The position numbers were made by a program, and so were the translations under genes. The notes below the pieces were generated by a model. That model was not told the origin of the DNA. It ran no database searches and saw only the letters and a program-made list of their open reading frames with translations. DNA of 64,000 bases from Mobilicoccus sp032056465 (lineage in GTDB: Bacteria > Actinomycetota > Actinomycetes > Actinomycetales > Dermatophilaceae). The stretch lies in NCBI RefSeq assembly GCF_032056465.1, contig NZ_DAMBCL010000009.1; one strand, written 5' to 3'. Below, piece after piece: positions 41,537 through 51,194 of this stretch (its first letter is position 1; every line of letters starts with the position of its first letter).

Positions 41537-42253
41537 GTGACCTCGCCCTCCACCCCGCACATCGACCCCAAGGACGCCCCGATCGCCGACGTCGTGCTCA
41601 TGCCCGGCGACCCCCTCCGCGCCAAGTTCATCGCCGAGACGTACCTCGAGGACGCGGTCTGCTTCAACCAGGTCCGCAACATGCTCGGCTTCACGGGCAC
41701 CTACCGGGGGCGTGAGGTCTCCGTGATGGGCAGCGGCATGGGCATCCCCTCGATCTCCCTCTACAGCCACGAGCTCATCCATACCTTCGGCGTGAAGACC
41801 CTCGTCCGAGTCGGATCGTGCGGCGGGATGCAGGAGGGCGTCGGGCTCTACGACATCGTCATCGGCCAGTCCGCCTCGACCGACAGCAACTACCTCTCCC
41901 AGTTCGGCATCCCCGGCACGTACGCCCCCACGGGCTCCTACCGGCTCATCGAGCGCGCCGTCGCCGCCGCCCGAGACGGCGGGCACCGGGTCCACGTGGG
42001 CAACGTGCTCTCGAGCGACATCTTCTACAACGCCGACGAGTCGGCGCTCCAGCGGTGGATGCGGATGGGCGTCCTCGCGGTCGAGATGGAGTCGGCCGGT
42101 CTGTACGCCAACGCGGCCGCCGCCGGCGTCGAGGCGCTCGGTGTCTTCACCGTCAGCGACGACCTCGTCACCGGCACCCACACGACGCCGGAGGAACGCC
42201 AGACCGCGTTCACCGCGATGATGGAGGTCGCCCTCGCGACGGTGACCGCATGA
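41537..42253 (+). CDS. deoD: Purine-nucleoside phosphorylase DeoD type
   Basis: A 238-residue hexameric-type PNP: ADVVLMPGDPLRAKFIAETYL, the phosphate-binding GSGMGIPSISLYSHEL, VRVGSCGG, AVEMESAGLYANAA (substrate site), and VSDDLVTG. It splits purine ribo- and deoxyribonucleosides to bases. GTG 41537 has GGGAGC upstream. The stop overlaps the start of an MFS transporter gene (ATGA), consistent with a nucleoside or base transport-cleavage pair. Confidence 0.94.
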   Translation: MTSPSTPHIDPKDAPIADVVLMPGDPLRAKFIAETYLEDAVCFNQVRNMLGFTGTYRGREVSVMGSGMGIPSISLYSHELIHTFGVKTLVRVGSCGGMQEGVGLYDIVIGQSASTDSNYLSQFGIPGTYAPTGSYRLIERAVAAARDGGHRVHVGNVLSSDIFYNADESALQRWMRMGVLAVEMESAGLYANAAAAGVEALGVFTVSDDLVTGTHTTPEERQTAFTAMMEVALATVTA

Positions 42254-43701
42254 GCACCCCCGCCGACCACCCCGCCTCCTCCGACGCCTCCACCCGGGTG
42301 CTCAGCGGCCCGAACCCCAAGCGGGCCGTCCCCGTCATCCTGTTCCTCTTCGTCTTCTCCCTCGTCATCGACAACGGATTCAAGTTCGTCTCCAAGTCGA
42401 TCGGCGACGACCTCGGCCTGTCCGCCTCCACCGTGAGCCTGCAGGCGACCCTCGCCGGCGTCATCGTCGGCATCGGGGCGGTCGTCTACGCCGCGCTCGC
42501 CGACAGCGTGAGCATCCGCAAGCTGCTCATCGTCGCGGTGGGGCTCATCTGCGCCGGATCGCTCATCGGGTTCGCGTTCCGCACGTCGTTCCCGGGGATC
42601 CTCGCCGGCCGCGTCGTCCAGACCACCGGCCTCGCCGCCGCGGAGACGCTCTACGTCATCTACGTGACGAAGTACCTGCCGCGCGCGGATCAGAAGACCT
42701 ACCTGGGATTCAGCACGGCGGCGTTCCAGTCGTCCCTGCTCATCGGGGCTCTGGCCAGCGGGTTCATCGCGACCTACGTGCACTGGACGATGTTCTTCCT
42801 CGTGCCCCTCGTCTGCCTCCTCGCGCTCCCGAGCGTGCTGCGCACGGTGCCCAAGCACGAGGTGACCGCGAACCGCGTCGACGCCCTGGGGCTGTTCCTC
42901 GTCGCGGTCGTCGCGACCGGCGTGATGATGTTCCTCCAGGAGTTCTCGTGGTGGTGGATGCTGCCCGTCGCCGCCGCGGCCGGACTGTTCGTCTGGCACG
43001 TGCGCCGCGACGACGGCGCCATCGTCGACCGATCGTTCTTCGCCGAGCCGCGCTACCCGAGCATGCTCGCCGTCGTCTTCATCCTCTACTCGGCGCAGCT
43101 CGCCTACCTGTTCATGCTTCCGTTCCTCGTCGGCGACCTGTACGGGTTGCCGGAGAGCACCGCCTCCCTGCTGCTCGTCCCCGGCTACCTGTGCGCCGTG
43201 CTCGTGGGCGTGGCGTCGGGTCGGATCGCGCGCCGCCTGGACTCAGCCCCGGCGATCACCCTCGCCATCGGGATGATCGTGGTCGCCCTCGCCGGCCCCG
43301 CGATCGCACCGGAGGCGGGCACGTGGATCTTCATCGTGTCGATCACGCTGTTCGGCTCGGGTTTCGCCCTGCTGTACGCGCCCCTCGTGTCGACGGCGAT
43401 CCGGGACATCCCGCCCGAGCGTTCCGGCGTCGCGATCGGGTTCTACAACCTCACGATCAACATCGCCATCCCGCTCGGCATCGCGGCCACCGCGGCGCTG
43501 CTCGACGTCGATCCCCGCTTCATGACGTGGGCGAGCACCGCGACCACGCCGGCCGGGATGCGCTACGCGACGATCCTGTGGGTCATCGCCCTCGTCGCCC
43601 TGCTCGCTCTGCTCGTCCACCGCGTCGCCCACGTCGCCCTCACCCGCCGCGACGCCGCGCTCGGTCGCGTCGACGACCCCGCGGAGATCGCCCACACCTG
43701 A
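42250..43701 (+). CDS. Major facilitator superfamily transporter linked to deoD
   Basis: A 483-residue MFS protein with 12-14 hydrophobic helices, the loop YAALADSVSIRKLLI in the cytosolic A-motif position, and basic C-terminal RRDAALGRVDDP. The N-terminal 25 residues are polar. Co-translation with deoD suggests that it moves purine nucleosides, bases or a related drug, but nothing in the sequence decides substrate or direction. It ends 72 bases before a convergent secreted protease gene. Confidence 0.82.
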   Translation: MSTPADHPASSDASTRVLSGPNPKRAVPVILFLFVFSLVIDNGFKFVSKSIGDDLGLSASTVSLQATLAGVIVGIGAVVYAALADSVSIRKLLIVAVGLICAGSLIGFAFRTSFPGILAGRVVQTTGLAAAETLYVIYVTKYLPRADQKTYLGFSTAAFQSSLLIGALASGFIATYVHWTMFFLVPLVCLLALPSVLRTVPKHEVTANRVDALGLFLVAVVATGVMMFLQEFSWWWMLPVAAAAGLFVWHVRRDDGAIVDRSFFAEPRYPSMLAVVFILYSAQLAYLFMLPFLVGDLYGLPESTASLLLVPGYLCAVLVGVASGRIARRLDSAPAITLAIGMIVVALAGPAIAPEAGTWIFIVSITLFGSGFALLYAPLVSTAIRDIPPERSGVAIGFYNLTINIAIPLGIAATAALLDVDPRFMTWASTATTPAGMRYATILWVIALVALLALLVHRVAHVALTRRDAALGRVDDPAEIAHT

Positions 43702-43773
43702 CGGCCCCGCGCGCGAGGCCCCGATGAGGGACCTGCACCTGACGCCGCCGCGGTGACGTCTTCGAGCGTGGGC

Positions 43774-44931
43774 TCAGGCGGCCCTGGCGTCGGGGGCGAC
43801 GAGGCGCGGAAGGACGGCGTCGAAGAGACGCGCGAACTCCACGGAGCCGAGGATCCTGCCCTTGGGCCGGGCGCTCTCCTGGAGCTGGTAGGCCCAGTTG
43901 CCGGCGCGCTCGCGCTGGAGCGGCGTGCCGTGGTGACCGTCGCTGGAGAACCCGCAGTCGCCGATCGAGTAGAAGACGCGGAGGAACTGGGTCACGCGCT
44001 TGATCTGCATGCTCATCCCCCGCGGGTGGGAGAGGAAGTACGCGGCCGAGGCGTCGGCGTGGAGTTCGGTGCGGCGGGTCGCCTCGGGGCTCGGGTGGTC
44101 GTCGTGCATGCGGAGCTCGAACTGCACGTGATGGCCGAACTCGTGCGCGAGGATCGCCTGCGGGGCCACATCGCCGTACCCCATCTCGCGGTAGGCGCGC
44201 AGGATGCCGTCGCCCATGACGATGCGGTCGCCGACGACGCCGACGCCCTCGATCGGCTCGCCGTAGGTGGTGAACGCGAAGGCGTTGAGCGTGAACATCG
44301 GGTGGTTGCCGTACTCGAACTTCGGCTGTGCGATGTACTGCGCGAGGATCGCGGCCAGCTCGTCGGCCTGGGCCTTGGGCAGCTCGTACGCGATCTGATA
44401 CATGCGGGAGGTGCGGGCGGTGTCGCGGAGCATGTCGCCGTGCATCGCCATGAGCTGAATGTCGTCGCTCTTGATGTCCCAGAACTTCTCGAGCTTGCGC
44501 ATCGTCTTGGTCATGACCTGGGCGTCCGCGCGCAGGGCGTAGGCGGGGTCGTTCTCCGAGCCGTCGACGAGGGCGTCGTAGGTGGGCAGGTCGAACGCGC
44601 CGAGGTTGTCGAGGATCGTGAAGTCGTCGGCCGTCCAGTTCGCGGTCGATCGCTTCTGCCACGCGGCGAACTCCGTCGGACCGCACTGGTACTGGGTGCC
44701 GTCGATGCTGCTCGGCTCGCTGATGAGGCGGTCCAACGCCCGCTTCGTGGCGGTGTCGCCCTTGGGCATGAGGGCGGCGATGCGCGCCTTGAGGGCGGCG
44801 GGGTCGGGGTTCGCCGTGGCGACGGTGGTCGCCGACGAGGCCGCGTACACCGGGGACAGGGTGGCGATCCCGGGCGCGGTGAGGAGCGCGGCGCTCAGGG
44901 CGACCGCGGTGACAGGACGGAGGTGACGCAT
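43774..44931 (-). CDS. Secreted zinc metallopeptidase-like protein
   Basis: 385 residues. A signal peptide (MRHLRPVTAVALSAALLTAP, likely cut after VYA30) leads into a helical N-terminal domain and the zinc motif HEFGHH (263-268). The downstream Glu of TELHADASAAYFLSH (289) fits the third metal ligand of the neutral zinc metallopeptidase type. Cys83 and Cys near 335 may form a disulfide. Its target is unknown. ATG 44931 is preferred because GAGAGGAAA precedes it and the signal begins there; upstream frame to 45045 is not signal-like. It is divergent from gndA. Confidence 0.78.
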   Translation of the reverse strand: MRHLRPVTAVALSAALLTAPGIATLSPVYAASSATTVATANPDPAALKARIAALMPKGDTATKRALDRLISEPSSIDGTQYQCGPTEFAAWQKRSTANWTADDFTILDNLGAFDLPTYDALVDGSENDPAYALRADAQVMTKTMRKLEKFWDIKSDDIQLMAMHGDMLRDTARTSRMYQIAYELPKAQADELAAILAQYIAQPKFEYGNHPMFTLNAFAFTTYGEPIEGVGVVGDRIVMGDGILRAYREMGYGDVAPQAILAHEFGHHVQFELRMHDDHPSPEATRRTELHADASAAYFLSHPRGMSMQIKRVTQFLRVFYSIGDCGFSSDGHHGTPLQRERAGNWAYQLQESARPKGRILGSVEFARLFDAVLPRLVAPDARAA

Positions 44932-45153
44932 CAGCTGGTTTCCTCTCGGAGGGGTCGGCACGCCGTCGCGTGCTCCGGAGCATCGTGCCCCCGGCAGGGC
45001 CTGTCGGGGAGGAAACGCGCCGGTGCTTCGTCGACGGGCCGGCATCCCGACGACGGAGGTCCCGCCGCACGTCCTCCCGCGCCTCGCACGCCCGGGTGGA
45101 CGGGCCGTAGCGTGGGTCCCAGCGAGAGCTCACCGACGCACACAGGAGCCAGG

Positions 45154-46746
45154 ATGACGACGCCCGACGAGCAGGTCCGCGACACCCACGACGGCGATCA
45201 GGAGTTCGCCACCGAGGAGAACCGCCCGGCTCAGCAGCGCGCGGCGGCGGCCGACACCGGCACCGACGTCGGGGGCCCGGATCACCGGCCCTCCCACGAG
45301 ATCCCGACTCCGGCCGAGGCCTCGGCCGACATCGGCGTCGTCGGCATGGCGGTCATGGGGAGCAACCTCGCCCGCAACCTCGCCCGGCACGGGTACGCGG
45401 TGGGCCTGTACGACCACTGGCCCGACCGCACCGAGACGATGATGCGCGACCACGGGTCCGAGGGCGCGTTCGTCCCCGCGGGAGACGTGGAGGACTTCGT
45501 TCGGAGCCTGTCGCGACCGCGGTCCATCATCCTGCTCGTCAAGGCCGGTGAGGTCACCGACCAGGTCATCGACACCCTCACCCCGCTGCTGGACGAGGGC
45601 GACGTCCTCGTCGACGGTGGCAACTCCTTCTTCCAGGACACGCGGCGCCGTGAGGCCGCCCTCCGCGAACGCGGCATCCACTTCGTCGGGGCCGGGGTCT
45701 CCGGCGGTGAGGTCGGCGCGCTGGAGGGGCCGTCGATCATGCCCGGCGGGCCGGCCGAGAGCTACGAGATCGTCGGCCCGATGCTCGAGGCGATCTCGGC
45801 GCACGTCGACGGCGAGCCCTGCTGCACGCACATCGGCCCGGACGGGTCGGGTCACTTCGTCAAGATGGTCCACAACGGGATCGAGTACGCCGACATGCAG
45901 TTCATCGGCGAGGCGTACGAGATGCTCCGCGCCGCGGGATTCTCGCTCGAGGAGATCGCCCAGGTCTTCGAGACCTGGGACAGCGGCGACCTCGACTCCT
46001 ACCTCATCGGCATCACCTCCGAGGTCCTCCGTGCGGTCGATCGCAAGACCGGCGCCCCCCTCATCGACGTCATCGTCGACGCTGCCGGCATGAAGGGCAC
46101 CGGAACGTGGGCCGTCCAGAACGCCCTGGAGCTCGCGACGCCGTTGAACGCGATCGCCGAGGCCGTGTTCGCCCGTGCGACGTCCGCGCACGACGAGCTC
46201 CGCGCCCACGCGCAGCAGGCCCTCACCGGGCCCGACGCCACCCTGTCGGTGGAGGACCGCGAGGCGTTCGTCGACGACCTGCGCGCCGCGCTGTGGTCGG
46301 CGAAGGTCGTCGGCTACGCCCAGGGCCTCGACGAGATCCGCATGGCGGGCCAGGAGTACGGCTGGGACGTCGACATGGCCGAGCTCGCGAAGATCTGGCG
46401 GGACGGCTGCATCATCCGGGCGAAGATCCTCGACCGCATCCGCGACGAGTACGCCGCCCACGACCTCGTCACCCTCCTCGAGGCCCCCTCGATCGCCGAA
46501 GGCCTCGCCGCCGCACAGGGCGGGTGGCGCCGCTCGGTCGCCCGCGCCGTCGAGGCCGGGGTGCCCGTGCCGGGATTCGCCGGGGCGCTCGCCTACTACG
46601 ACATGGCCCGGGCGCCGCGCGTCAACGCGGCCCTCACCCAGATCCTCCGCGACTACTTCGGCTCCCACACCTACCGCCGCACCGATGCCGAGGGCAGCTT
46701 CCACACGCTCTGGTCCGGCGACGGCAGCGAGGTCGCCGTCGGCTGA
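45154..46746 (+). CDS. gndA: 6-phosphogluconate dehydrogenase, NADP-dependent, with N-terminal extension
   Basis: A 530-residue enzyme of the oxidative pentose phosphate pathway that makes ribulose-5-phosphate, CO2 and NADPH. The Rossmann motif GVVGMAVMGSNLA begins near residue 59; DGGNSFFQDTRRR, GVSGGEVGALEGPSIMPGG and the catalytic-Lys segment HFVKMVHNGIEY follow. The dimer C-terminal part ends YRRTDAEGSFHTLW. The first 58 residues are acidic and Gln/Ala-rich and absent from typical enzymes of about 470 residues; ACAGGAG before ATG 45154 supports the long form. Function of the tail is unknown. Confidence 0.93.
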   Translation: MTTPDEQVRDTHDGDQEFATEENRPAQQRAAAADTGTDVGGPDHRPSHEIPTPAEASADIGVVGMAVMGSNLARNLARHGYAVGLYDHWPDRTETMMRDHGSEGAFVPAGDVEDFVRSLSRPRSIILLVKAGEVTDQVIDTLTPLLDEGDVLVDGGNSFFQDTRRREAALRERGIHFVGAGVSGGEVGALEGPSIMPGGPAESYEIVGPMLEAISAHVDGEPCCTHIGPDGSGHFVKMVHNGIEYADMQFIGEAYEMLRAAGFSLEEIAQVFETWDSGDLDSYLIGITSEVLRAVDRKTGAPLIDVIVDAAGMKGTGTWAVQNALELATPLNAIAEAVFARATSAHDELRAHAQQALTGPDATLSVEDREAFVDDLRAALWSAKVVGYAQGLDEIRMAGQEYGWDVDMAELAKIWRDGCIIRAKILDRIRDEYAAHDLVTLLEAPSIAEGLAAAQGGWRRSVARAVEAGVPVPGFAGALAYYDMARAPRVNAALTQILRDYFGSHTYRRTDAEGSFHTLWSGDGSEVAVG

Positions 46747-46992
46747 CGGCGCGCGTCGCCGGGACGTCGTCGCACGCCCCGAGAGGACCGGGGTCGCGGG
46801 GCGCTCCCACGGTGGGCGCGCCCGGTCGTCGTGGACGGACCCACGACCTCCTCGGGCGCGGCGGGCGACCGGAGGTCGACCGGCCGGCATCCCGGCGTCA
46901 CCCGGGCGGTATCCGGGCGTCATGGCGGTCGATGAGGTCGACATGATCGACCACGGCATCGGGGATCGGGCGGTGCTGGTAGACCTGTGACC

Positions 46993-47478
46993 ATGGCGAA
47001 AACGGTGTGGGTGGCGAGTGCGCTCCTTTACGCGGGCGTCGTCGTGTGGGCGGCATTCGTGCTGCCGCCCGACGGGGTCGCGTCGCATGTGGGCTTGGAC
47101 GGCACGGTGAACGGCTGGGGCACCCGAGCGGGCTTCCTCGGCGTGAACGCCTGGCTCGCCCTCCTCCTGCTGGTCGTCATGCCGATCGTGGTCAAGGCGG
47201 CGATCCGGCCGCCCGCGACCTTTCTCAACATGCCGAACAAGGACTACTGGCTCGCCCCTGAACGGAGAGACGCCACGGTCGCGCTCGTCTCCCGCCACCT
47301 GTCGCTCCTGCTCGCCGCCACCAACCTCCTCGTCGCCGCGGGGATGTACGACCTCGTCACGCTCACCCTGCGCGGGCGCGAGGCCATCGGCTCGTGGCCG
47401 TTCTTCGTGTACATCGTCGGCGCCCTCGTGTGGGCGGTCTGGTTCTCCCGCCGCTTCCGCCTGCCGGAGGGGGAATGA
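46993..47478 (+). CDS. DUF1648/SdpI-like membrane protein
   Basis: A 161-residue membrane protein with four hydrophobic helices. The first segment ends VVWAAFVLPPDGVASHVGLDGTVNGW, which matches DUF1648 of the SdpI-type immunity and membrane proteins. ATG 46993 lacks a ribosome-binding site and stands seven bases after TAGACC (46980-46985), consistent with leaderless initiation; GTG 46987 is also in frame. It overlaps the MFS gene start as ATGA, so a shared role is likely, but the substrate is unknown. Confidence 0.72.
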   Translation: MAKTVWVASALLYAGVVVWAAFVLPPDGVASHVGLDGTVNGWGTRAGFLGVNAWLALLLLVVMPIVVKAAIRPPATFLNMPNKDYWLAPERRDATVALVSRHLSLLLAATNLLVAAGMYDLVTLTLRGREAIGSWPFFVYIVGALVWAVWFSRRFRLPEGE

Positions 47479-48725
47479 GCGCCGCCGGCGGGACACCGTC
47501 CCCCTCCGGGGCGGCGTTCGAGGGGTACCTGCCGGGCAGCCCGGAGTACCGCCGTATCACGGTCTCGCTGTTCCTCGCCGGGGTCGTGACGTTCGCGCTG
47601 CTCTACAGCACCCAACCGATCCTCCCGTTGCTGTCCGAGGAGTTTGGCCTCGACGCCGGCACCGCCGCGTTGTCGGTGTCGGTCGCGACGGCCGGGCTCG
47701 GGCTCGCGCTGCTCGTCGCGGGCCCGATGTCGGAGGTCCGAGGCCGCACGCCGCTCATGCACGCGTCGCTGTTCGCGGCGTCCTCGATCGCCCTCGCCGG
47801 GGCCCTCGCGCCGGGCTGGAACGTGCTGCTCGCGCTGCGGCTCGTCGAGGGTGTCGTTCTCGCCGGGCTCCCCGCCGTCGCGATGGCCTACCTCGCCGAG
47901 GAGGTCCACCCGTCCGCGACCGCTCGCGCCGCCGGCCTCTACATCGGCGGGACGGCGATCGGCGGGATGTCGGGGCGGCTCGTCACCGGAGCGATCGCCG
48001 AGGTCACCGGGTGGCGCACGGCGCTGCTCGGCATCGGTCTCGTGAGCCTCGCGTGCGCGGTCGCCGTGCGCGTCCTCCTCCCCCGCAGCCGGGGGTTCAC
48101 CCCGGCGCCCGCGAGCGCCGCTCATCTCCTCGCGGCCGCGCGGGTCATCCTCCGCGACCCCGCGTTCCTCTGCCTGTTCGGCATCGGCGGCACGGCGATG
48201 GGGGCGTTCGTCGGGGTGTTCAACGCGACGAGTTACCGGCTCATGGCCCCGCCGTACGGGTACTCGGTCGGCGTCGTGGGACTCGTCTTCCTCACCTACG
48301 CCGTGGGCTCGGTGAGTTCGACCTACGCCGGTCGGGCTGCCGCGCGGTTCGGCCAGCGCACCGTCGCGCCGGTGTGCGCGCTCATCACCCTCGTCGGCCT
48401 GCTCGGCACGTGGTTCACCCCGATCCTGCTCGTGGCGGTGGCCCTCACCGTCATGACCGGCGGCTTCTTCGCCCTGCACGGTGTGGCGAGCGGCTGGGTG
48501 GCGGCGCGGGCGGCGCGTGGGAGCGCGGCCAAGGGACAGGCGTCCTCGGGGTACCTCTTCACCTACTACGCGGGATCGTCGGTGTTCGGCGCGATGGCCG
48601 GTCACGCGTGGGAGTCCGGCGGGTGGGACTCCGTCGTCCTCCTGTGCGCCGGGCTCTTCGGGCTCGCCTTCCTCCTCACCCTCGTGCTGCGCCGCATCCC
48701 CGCCCTGCCCCACCCCTCCCCCTGA
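47475..48725 (+). CDS. MFS transporter (YnfM-like)
   Basis: A 416-residue MFS protein with 12 predicted helices: STQPILPLLSEEFGLDAGTAALSVS in helix 1-2, AGPMSEVRGRTPLMHAS as the signature cytosolic loop, and GLYIGGTAIGGMSGRLVTG. The YnfM-type drug/sugar-efflux group is the nearest fit. It overlaps the DUF1648 gene by ATGA. The C-terminus is short (RRIPALPHPSP). Drug resistance or small-molecule export is inference. Confidence 0.8.
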   Translation: MSAAGGTPSPSGAAFEGYLPGSPEYRRITVSLFLAGVVTFALLYSTQPILPLLSEEFGLDAGTAALSVSVATAGLGLALLVAGPMSEVRGRTPLMHASLFAASSIALAGALAPGWNVLLALRLVEGVVLAGLPAVAMAYLAEEVHPSATARAAGLYIGGTAIGGMSGRLVTGAIAEVTGWRTALLGIGLVSLACAVAVRVLLPRSRGFTPAPASAAHLLAAARVILRDPAFLCLFGIGGTAMGAFVGVFNATSYRLMAPPYGYSVGVVGLVFLTYAVGSVSSTYAGRAAARFGQRTVAPVCALITLVGLLGTWFTPILLVAVALTVMTGGFFALHGVASGWVAARAARGSAAKGQASSGYLFTYYAGSSVFGAMAGHAWESGGWDSVVLLCAGLFGLAFLLTLVLRRIPALPHPSP

Positions 48726-48993
48726 GTCCCCTGTGACGGAGGGGGCATGAGCGATGACGTCATCCGCGGTCTGGGAGACGCGGTCGCTCGCGGGCCGTCC
48801 GGGCTGGGGCCGGGCGCACGCCGTGGGCGGGCCCCAGCCATGCCCGGCACTGCGTGACGGCACGACGGCCCTCCTCGCCCGCGGCGAGCTGGGAGAACTC
48901 GGTTGCGCCCTGCCCACGCCGTGGCCCAGGGTGAGGAGTCCGGTCACGGGGGCCGGCGCCCGCACGGCGGGCCGATCGGGTAAGGGAGTCGCC

Positions 48994-50661
48994 ATGCGCG
49001 GCAGTGGTTTCGGGTGGTTCGCAGCGACGCCGACGACGGTGCCGGGGGCACCGTCGTCGTCGACGGACACGGGTGACATGGGCGGCGGGACGACGACCGT
49101 CACCGTCGCGCCCGGCTTGGACGAGAACCGGCCGCCGGAACTCGCGGACCTCGGGCGTCTTGCCCGTCGAGGGGTGCGCAGTGCGGTCAAGGTCGCGCGC
49201 CTCGAGGACCGGCCGGTGCCGAGCGCGGCGATCCGCGAGCACCTCGGCGCCGCCGAGACGAGCGACGTCGTCGCCGAGACGTGGGCGTCCTACGAGATGG
49301 TCAACGTGCAGACCGCCGTCGACGCCTGGCTCGCCCGGCCCGGCTGCACCCACCGCGTCCACGGCGTCCACGGGTACGACGAGGCCGTGCGACTCGCGGG
49401 CCTGCTCGAGTCCCGCGATGCCGACCAGGCGCGCCTCGGAGCCGTTCAGCGCACGAACCGTTCGTCCGGGCCCGACGGCGCGACCCTGCCCTGCGTCGAC
49501 CGGGCGTTGTACCTCGTCGAGGACGAGCAGGGCCGGTACGTGGTCTTCGTCCGCAGCGCGACGCCGCAGTACGGGATCACGCGGGCCTCCGTCGAGGTCA
49601 CGGCCGACGACGCCGCGGCCGCGCGACGCGTCGTCGCCCGCATCAAGGCGCTGTCCTCCGAACTGAACGTGTTCCGCGGCCAGGTCCTCTCCTTCGGCGG
49701 CGACATGTTCGACGGCGGGGACTCCGTCCTCGCCTTCCACCGGCGCCCGGAGATGACGCGGGCCGACCTCATCCTCGACGACGCCGTCCTCGAGGCCGTC
49801 GAACGGCAGGTCGTCGGCGTCGCGCGCCACCGCGAGGCACTCCTCGCGGCGGGTCAACACCTCAAGCGCGGGTTGCTCCTCTACGGTCCGCCCGGTGTCG
49901 GCAAGACGCACACGATCCGGTACCTCGTCAGCACCCTCACCGACGTCACCGTCCTCGAGGTGAGCGGCAGCGCCCTGCACCTCATCTCCGAGGCGTGCTC
50001 GGCGGCCCGCTCGCTCGCGCCGTCGCTCGTCGTCATCGAGGACGTCGACCTCATCGCCGAGGACCGCGGCATGCACCCCGGACAGCACCCGCTGCTCTTC
50101 CAGCTCCTCAACGAGATGGACGGGATCGCCGGTGACGTCGACGTCGCGTTCGTCCTCACGACGAACCGGGCCGACCTGCTCGAACCCGCGCTCGCCGCCC
50201 GGCCCGGCCGCATCGACGAGGCCGTCGCCATCGACCTGCCCGACCTCGACGCGCGTCGGCGCCTGTTCGACCTCTACCGCCGGTCGCTCGTGCTCGAGGC
50301 GTCCGATGCGCGCATCGACGCCGCGCTCGCCCGGGCGGCCGGGGTCACGGCCTCGTTCCTCAAGGAACTGCTGCGGCGCACCGCCCTCGTCGCGGCCGAG
50401 CGGGCCGACCGTCTCGGCGGCGGAGGGCACGACGCGACGTCGGTCGCGGGGCCTCCGATCGCGACGGCGGACGATCTCGACGCCGCGGTCGACGGTCTCC
50501 TCGACACCCGCAGCCGCATGACGCGGATCCTCCTGGGCAGCGGCGACCCGGGAATGGTGACGGCCGCGTTCGACGGGACCGACGACGTGCCGGTGGGTGA
50601 CGTGTTCGGCGACGGCCCCGCTGGCGTCTCCTCCGACGAGGGGGCAGGGTGGGAATCATGA
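48994..50661 (+). CDS. AAA+ ATPase with unknown N-terminal region
   Basis: 555 residues. ATG 48994 follows AAGGGAG; an in-frame ATG at 48754 has no site and a non-genic composition. The first 260 residues are unlike any family I recognise: a tail rich in Thr/Gly, a helical part ending YEMVNVQTAVDAWLARPG, and a beta-rich block VLDALYLVEDEQGRYVVFVRSATPQYG. Then AAA+: Walker A YGPPGVGKTHT near 298, Walker B LVVIEDVDLI near 346, sensor LTTNRADLLEPALAARPGRID near 390. The domain resembles Cdc48/FtsH-type AAA unfoldases, but no peptidase follows. It overlaps an SRPBCC gene (ATGA). Its substrate is unknown. Confidence 0.8.
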   Translation: MRGSGFGWFAATPTTVPGAPSSSTDTGDMGGGTTTVTVAPGLDENRPPELADLGRLARRGVRSAVKVARLEDRPVPSAAIREHLGAAETSDVVAETWASYEMVNVQTAVDAWLARPGCTHRVHGVHGYDEAVRLAGLLESRDADQARLGAVQRTNRSSGPDGATLPCVDRALYLVEDEQGRYVVFVRSATPQYGITRASVEVTADDAAAARRVVARIKALSSELNVFRGQVLSFGGDMFDGGDSVLAFHRRPEMTRADLILDDAVLEAVERQVVGVARHREALLAAGQHLKRGLLLYGPPGVGKTHTIRYLVSTLTDVTVLEVSGSALHLISEACSAARSLAPSLVVIEDVDLIAEDRGMHPGQHPLLFQLLNEMDGIAGDVDVAFVLTTNRADLLEPALAARPGRIDEAVAIDLPDLDARRRLFDLYRRSLVLEASDARIDAALARAAGVTASFLKELLRRTALVAAERADRLGGGGHDATSVAGPPIATADDLDAAVDGLLDTRSRMTRILLGSGDPGMVTAAFDGTDDVPVGDVFGDGPAGVSSDEGAGWES

Positions 50662-51125
50662 GCGACGACAAGAAGATCACCGTCAGCCGCACGATCGACG
50701 CCTCCCCGCAGGAGGTGTGGGCCGTCATCTCCAACCCCGCACGACACCGCGAGATCGACGGCTCCGGCCAGATCGTGTCCGACGAGAAGACCGACCGCAT
50801 CACCGCGAACGGGCAGGTCTTCACGATGAACATGAACGCCCCCCACATGGGTGGGGACTACCAGACCGACAACCACGTCACCGGGTACGACGAGAACCGG
50901 CTCCTCGCCTGGCAGACCGCGCCCGCCGGCACCGAGCCCAAGGGCTGGGAGTGGCTCTATCAGCTCACCCCCGAGGGACCGAACTCCACGCAGGTGCAGC
51001 TCACCTACGACTGGAGCAAGGTCACCGACAAGGAGCTGCTCAAGAAGGTGAGCTTCCCGCTCATCCAGGAGGACGCCCTCGAGGACACCCTGTCGCGCCT
51101 CGCCTCCGCGGTCTCGGGGAGCTGA
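50658..51125 (+). CDS. SRPBCC domain protein linked to AAA ATPase
   Basis: A 155-residue helix-grip protein: ITVSRTIDASPQEVWAVISNPARH at the start, NRLLAWQTAPAG and STQVQLTYDWSKVTDKELLKKV in the middle, and a long final helix. It belongs to the polyketide-cyclase/SRPBCC superfamily that binds hydrophobic ligands. ATG 50658 overlaps the AAA ATPase stop, so both are co-translated; a functional link is likely but its nature is unknown. A perfect hairpin ends the unit. Confidence 0.83.
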   Translation: MSDDKKITVSRTIDASPQEVWAVISNPARHREIDGSGQIVSDEKTDRITANGQVFTMNMNAPHMGGDYQTDNHVTGYDENRLLAWQTAPAGTEPKGWEWLYQLTPEGPNSTQVQLTYDWSKVTDKELLKKVSFPLIQEDALEDTLSRLASAVSGS

Positions 51126-51138
51126 GACACGACACACA

Positions 51139-51178
51139 CCAGGTGCCCTCCCGATCCCCCGATCGGGAGGGCACCTGG
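51139..51178 (+). terminator. Perfect 18-bp hairpin
   Basis: CCAGGTGCCCTCCCGATC pairs perfectly with GATCGGGAGGGCACCTGG around loop CCCC. No T tract. It ends the AAA ATPase-SRPBCC unit. Confidence 0.9.
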
Positions 51179-51194
51179 CGTCGATGATGAACGC

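Noticed and set aside
46747..46992. Terminator for gndA
   Set aside because: Only short stems of four or five base pairs could be formed, so I did not list one.
48754..48993. Longer start of the AAA ATPase
   Set aside because: No ribosome site at ATG 48754, composition is unlike coding, and ATG 48994 has AAGGGAG upstream.
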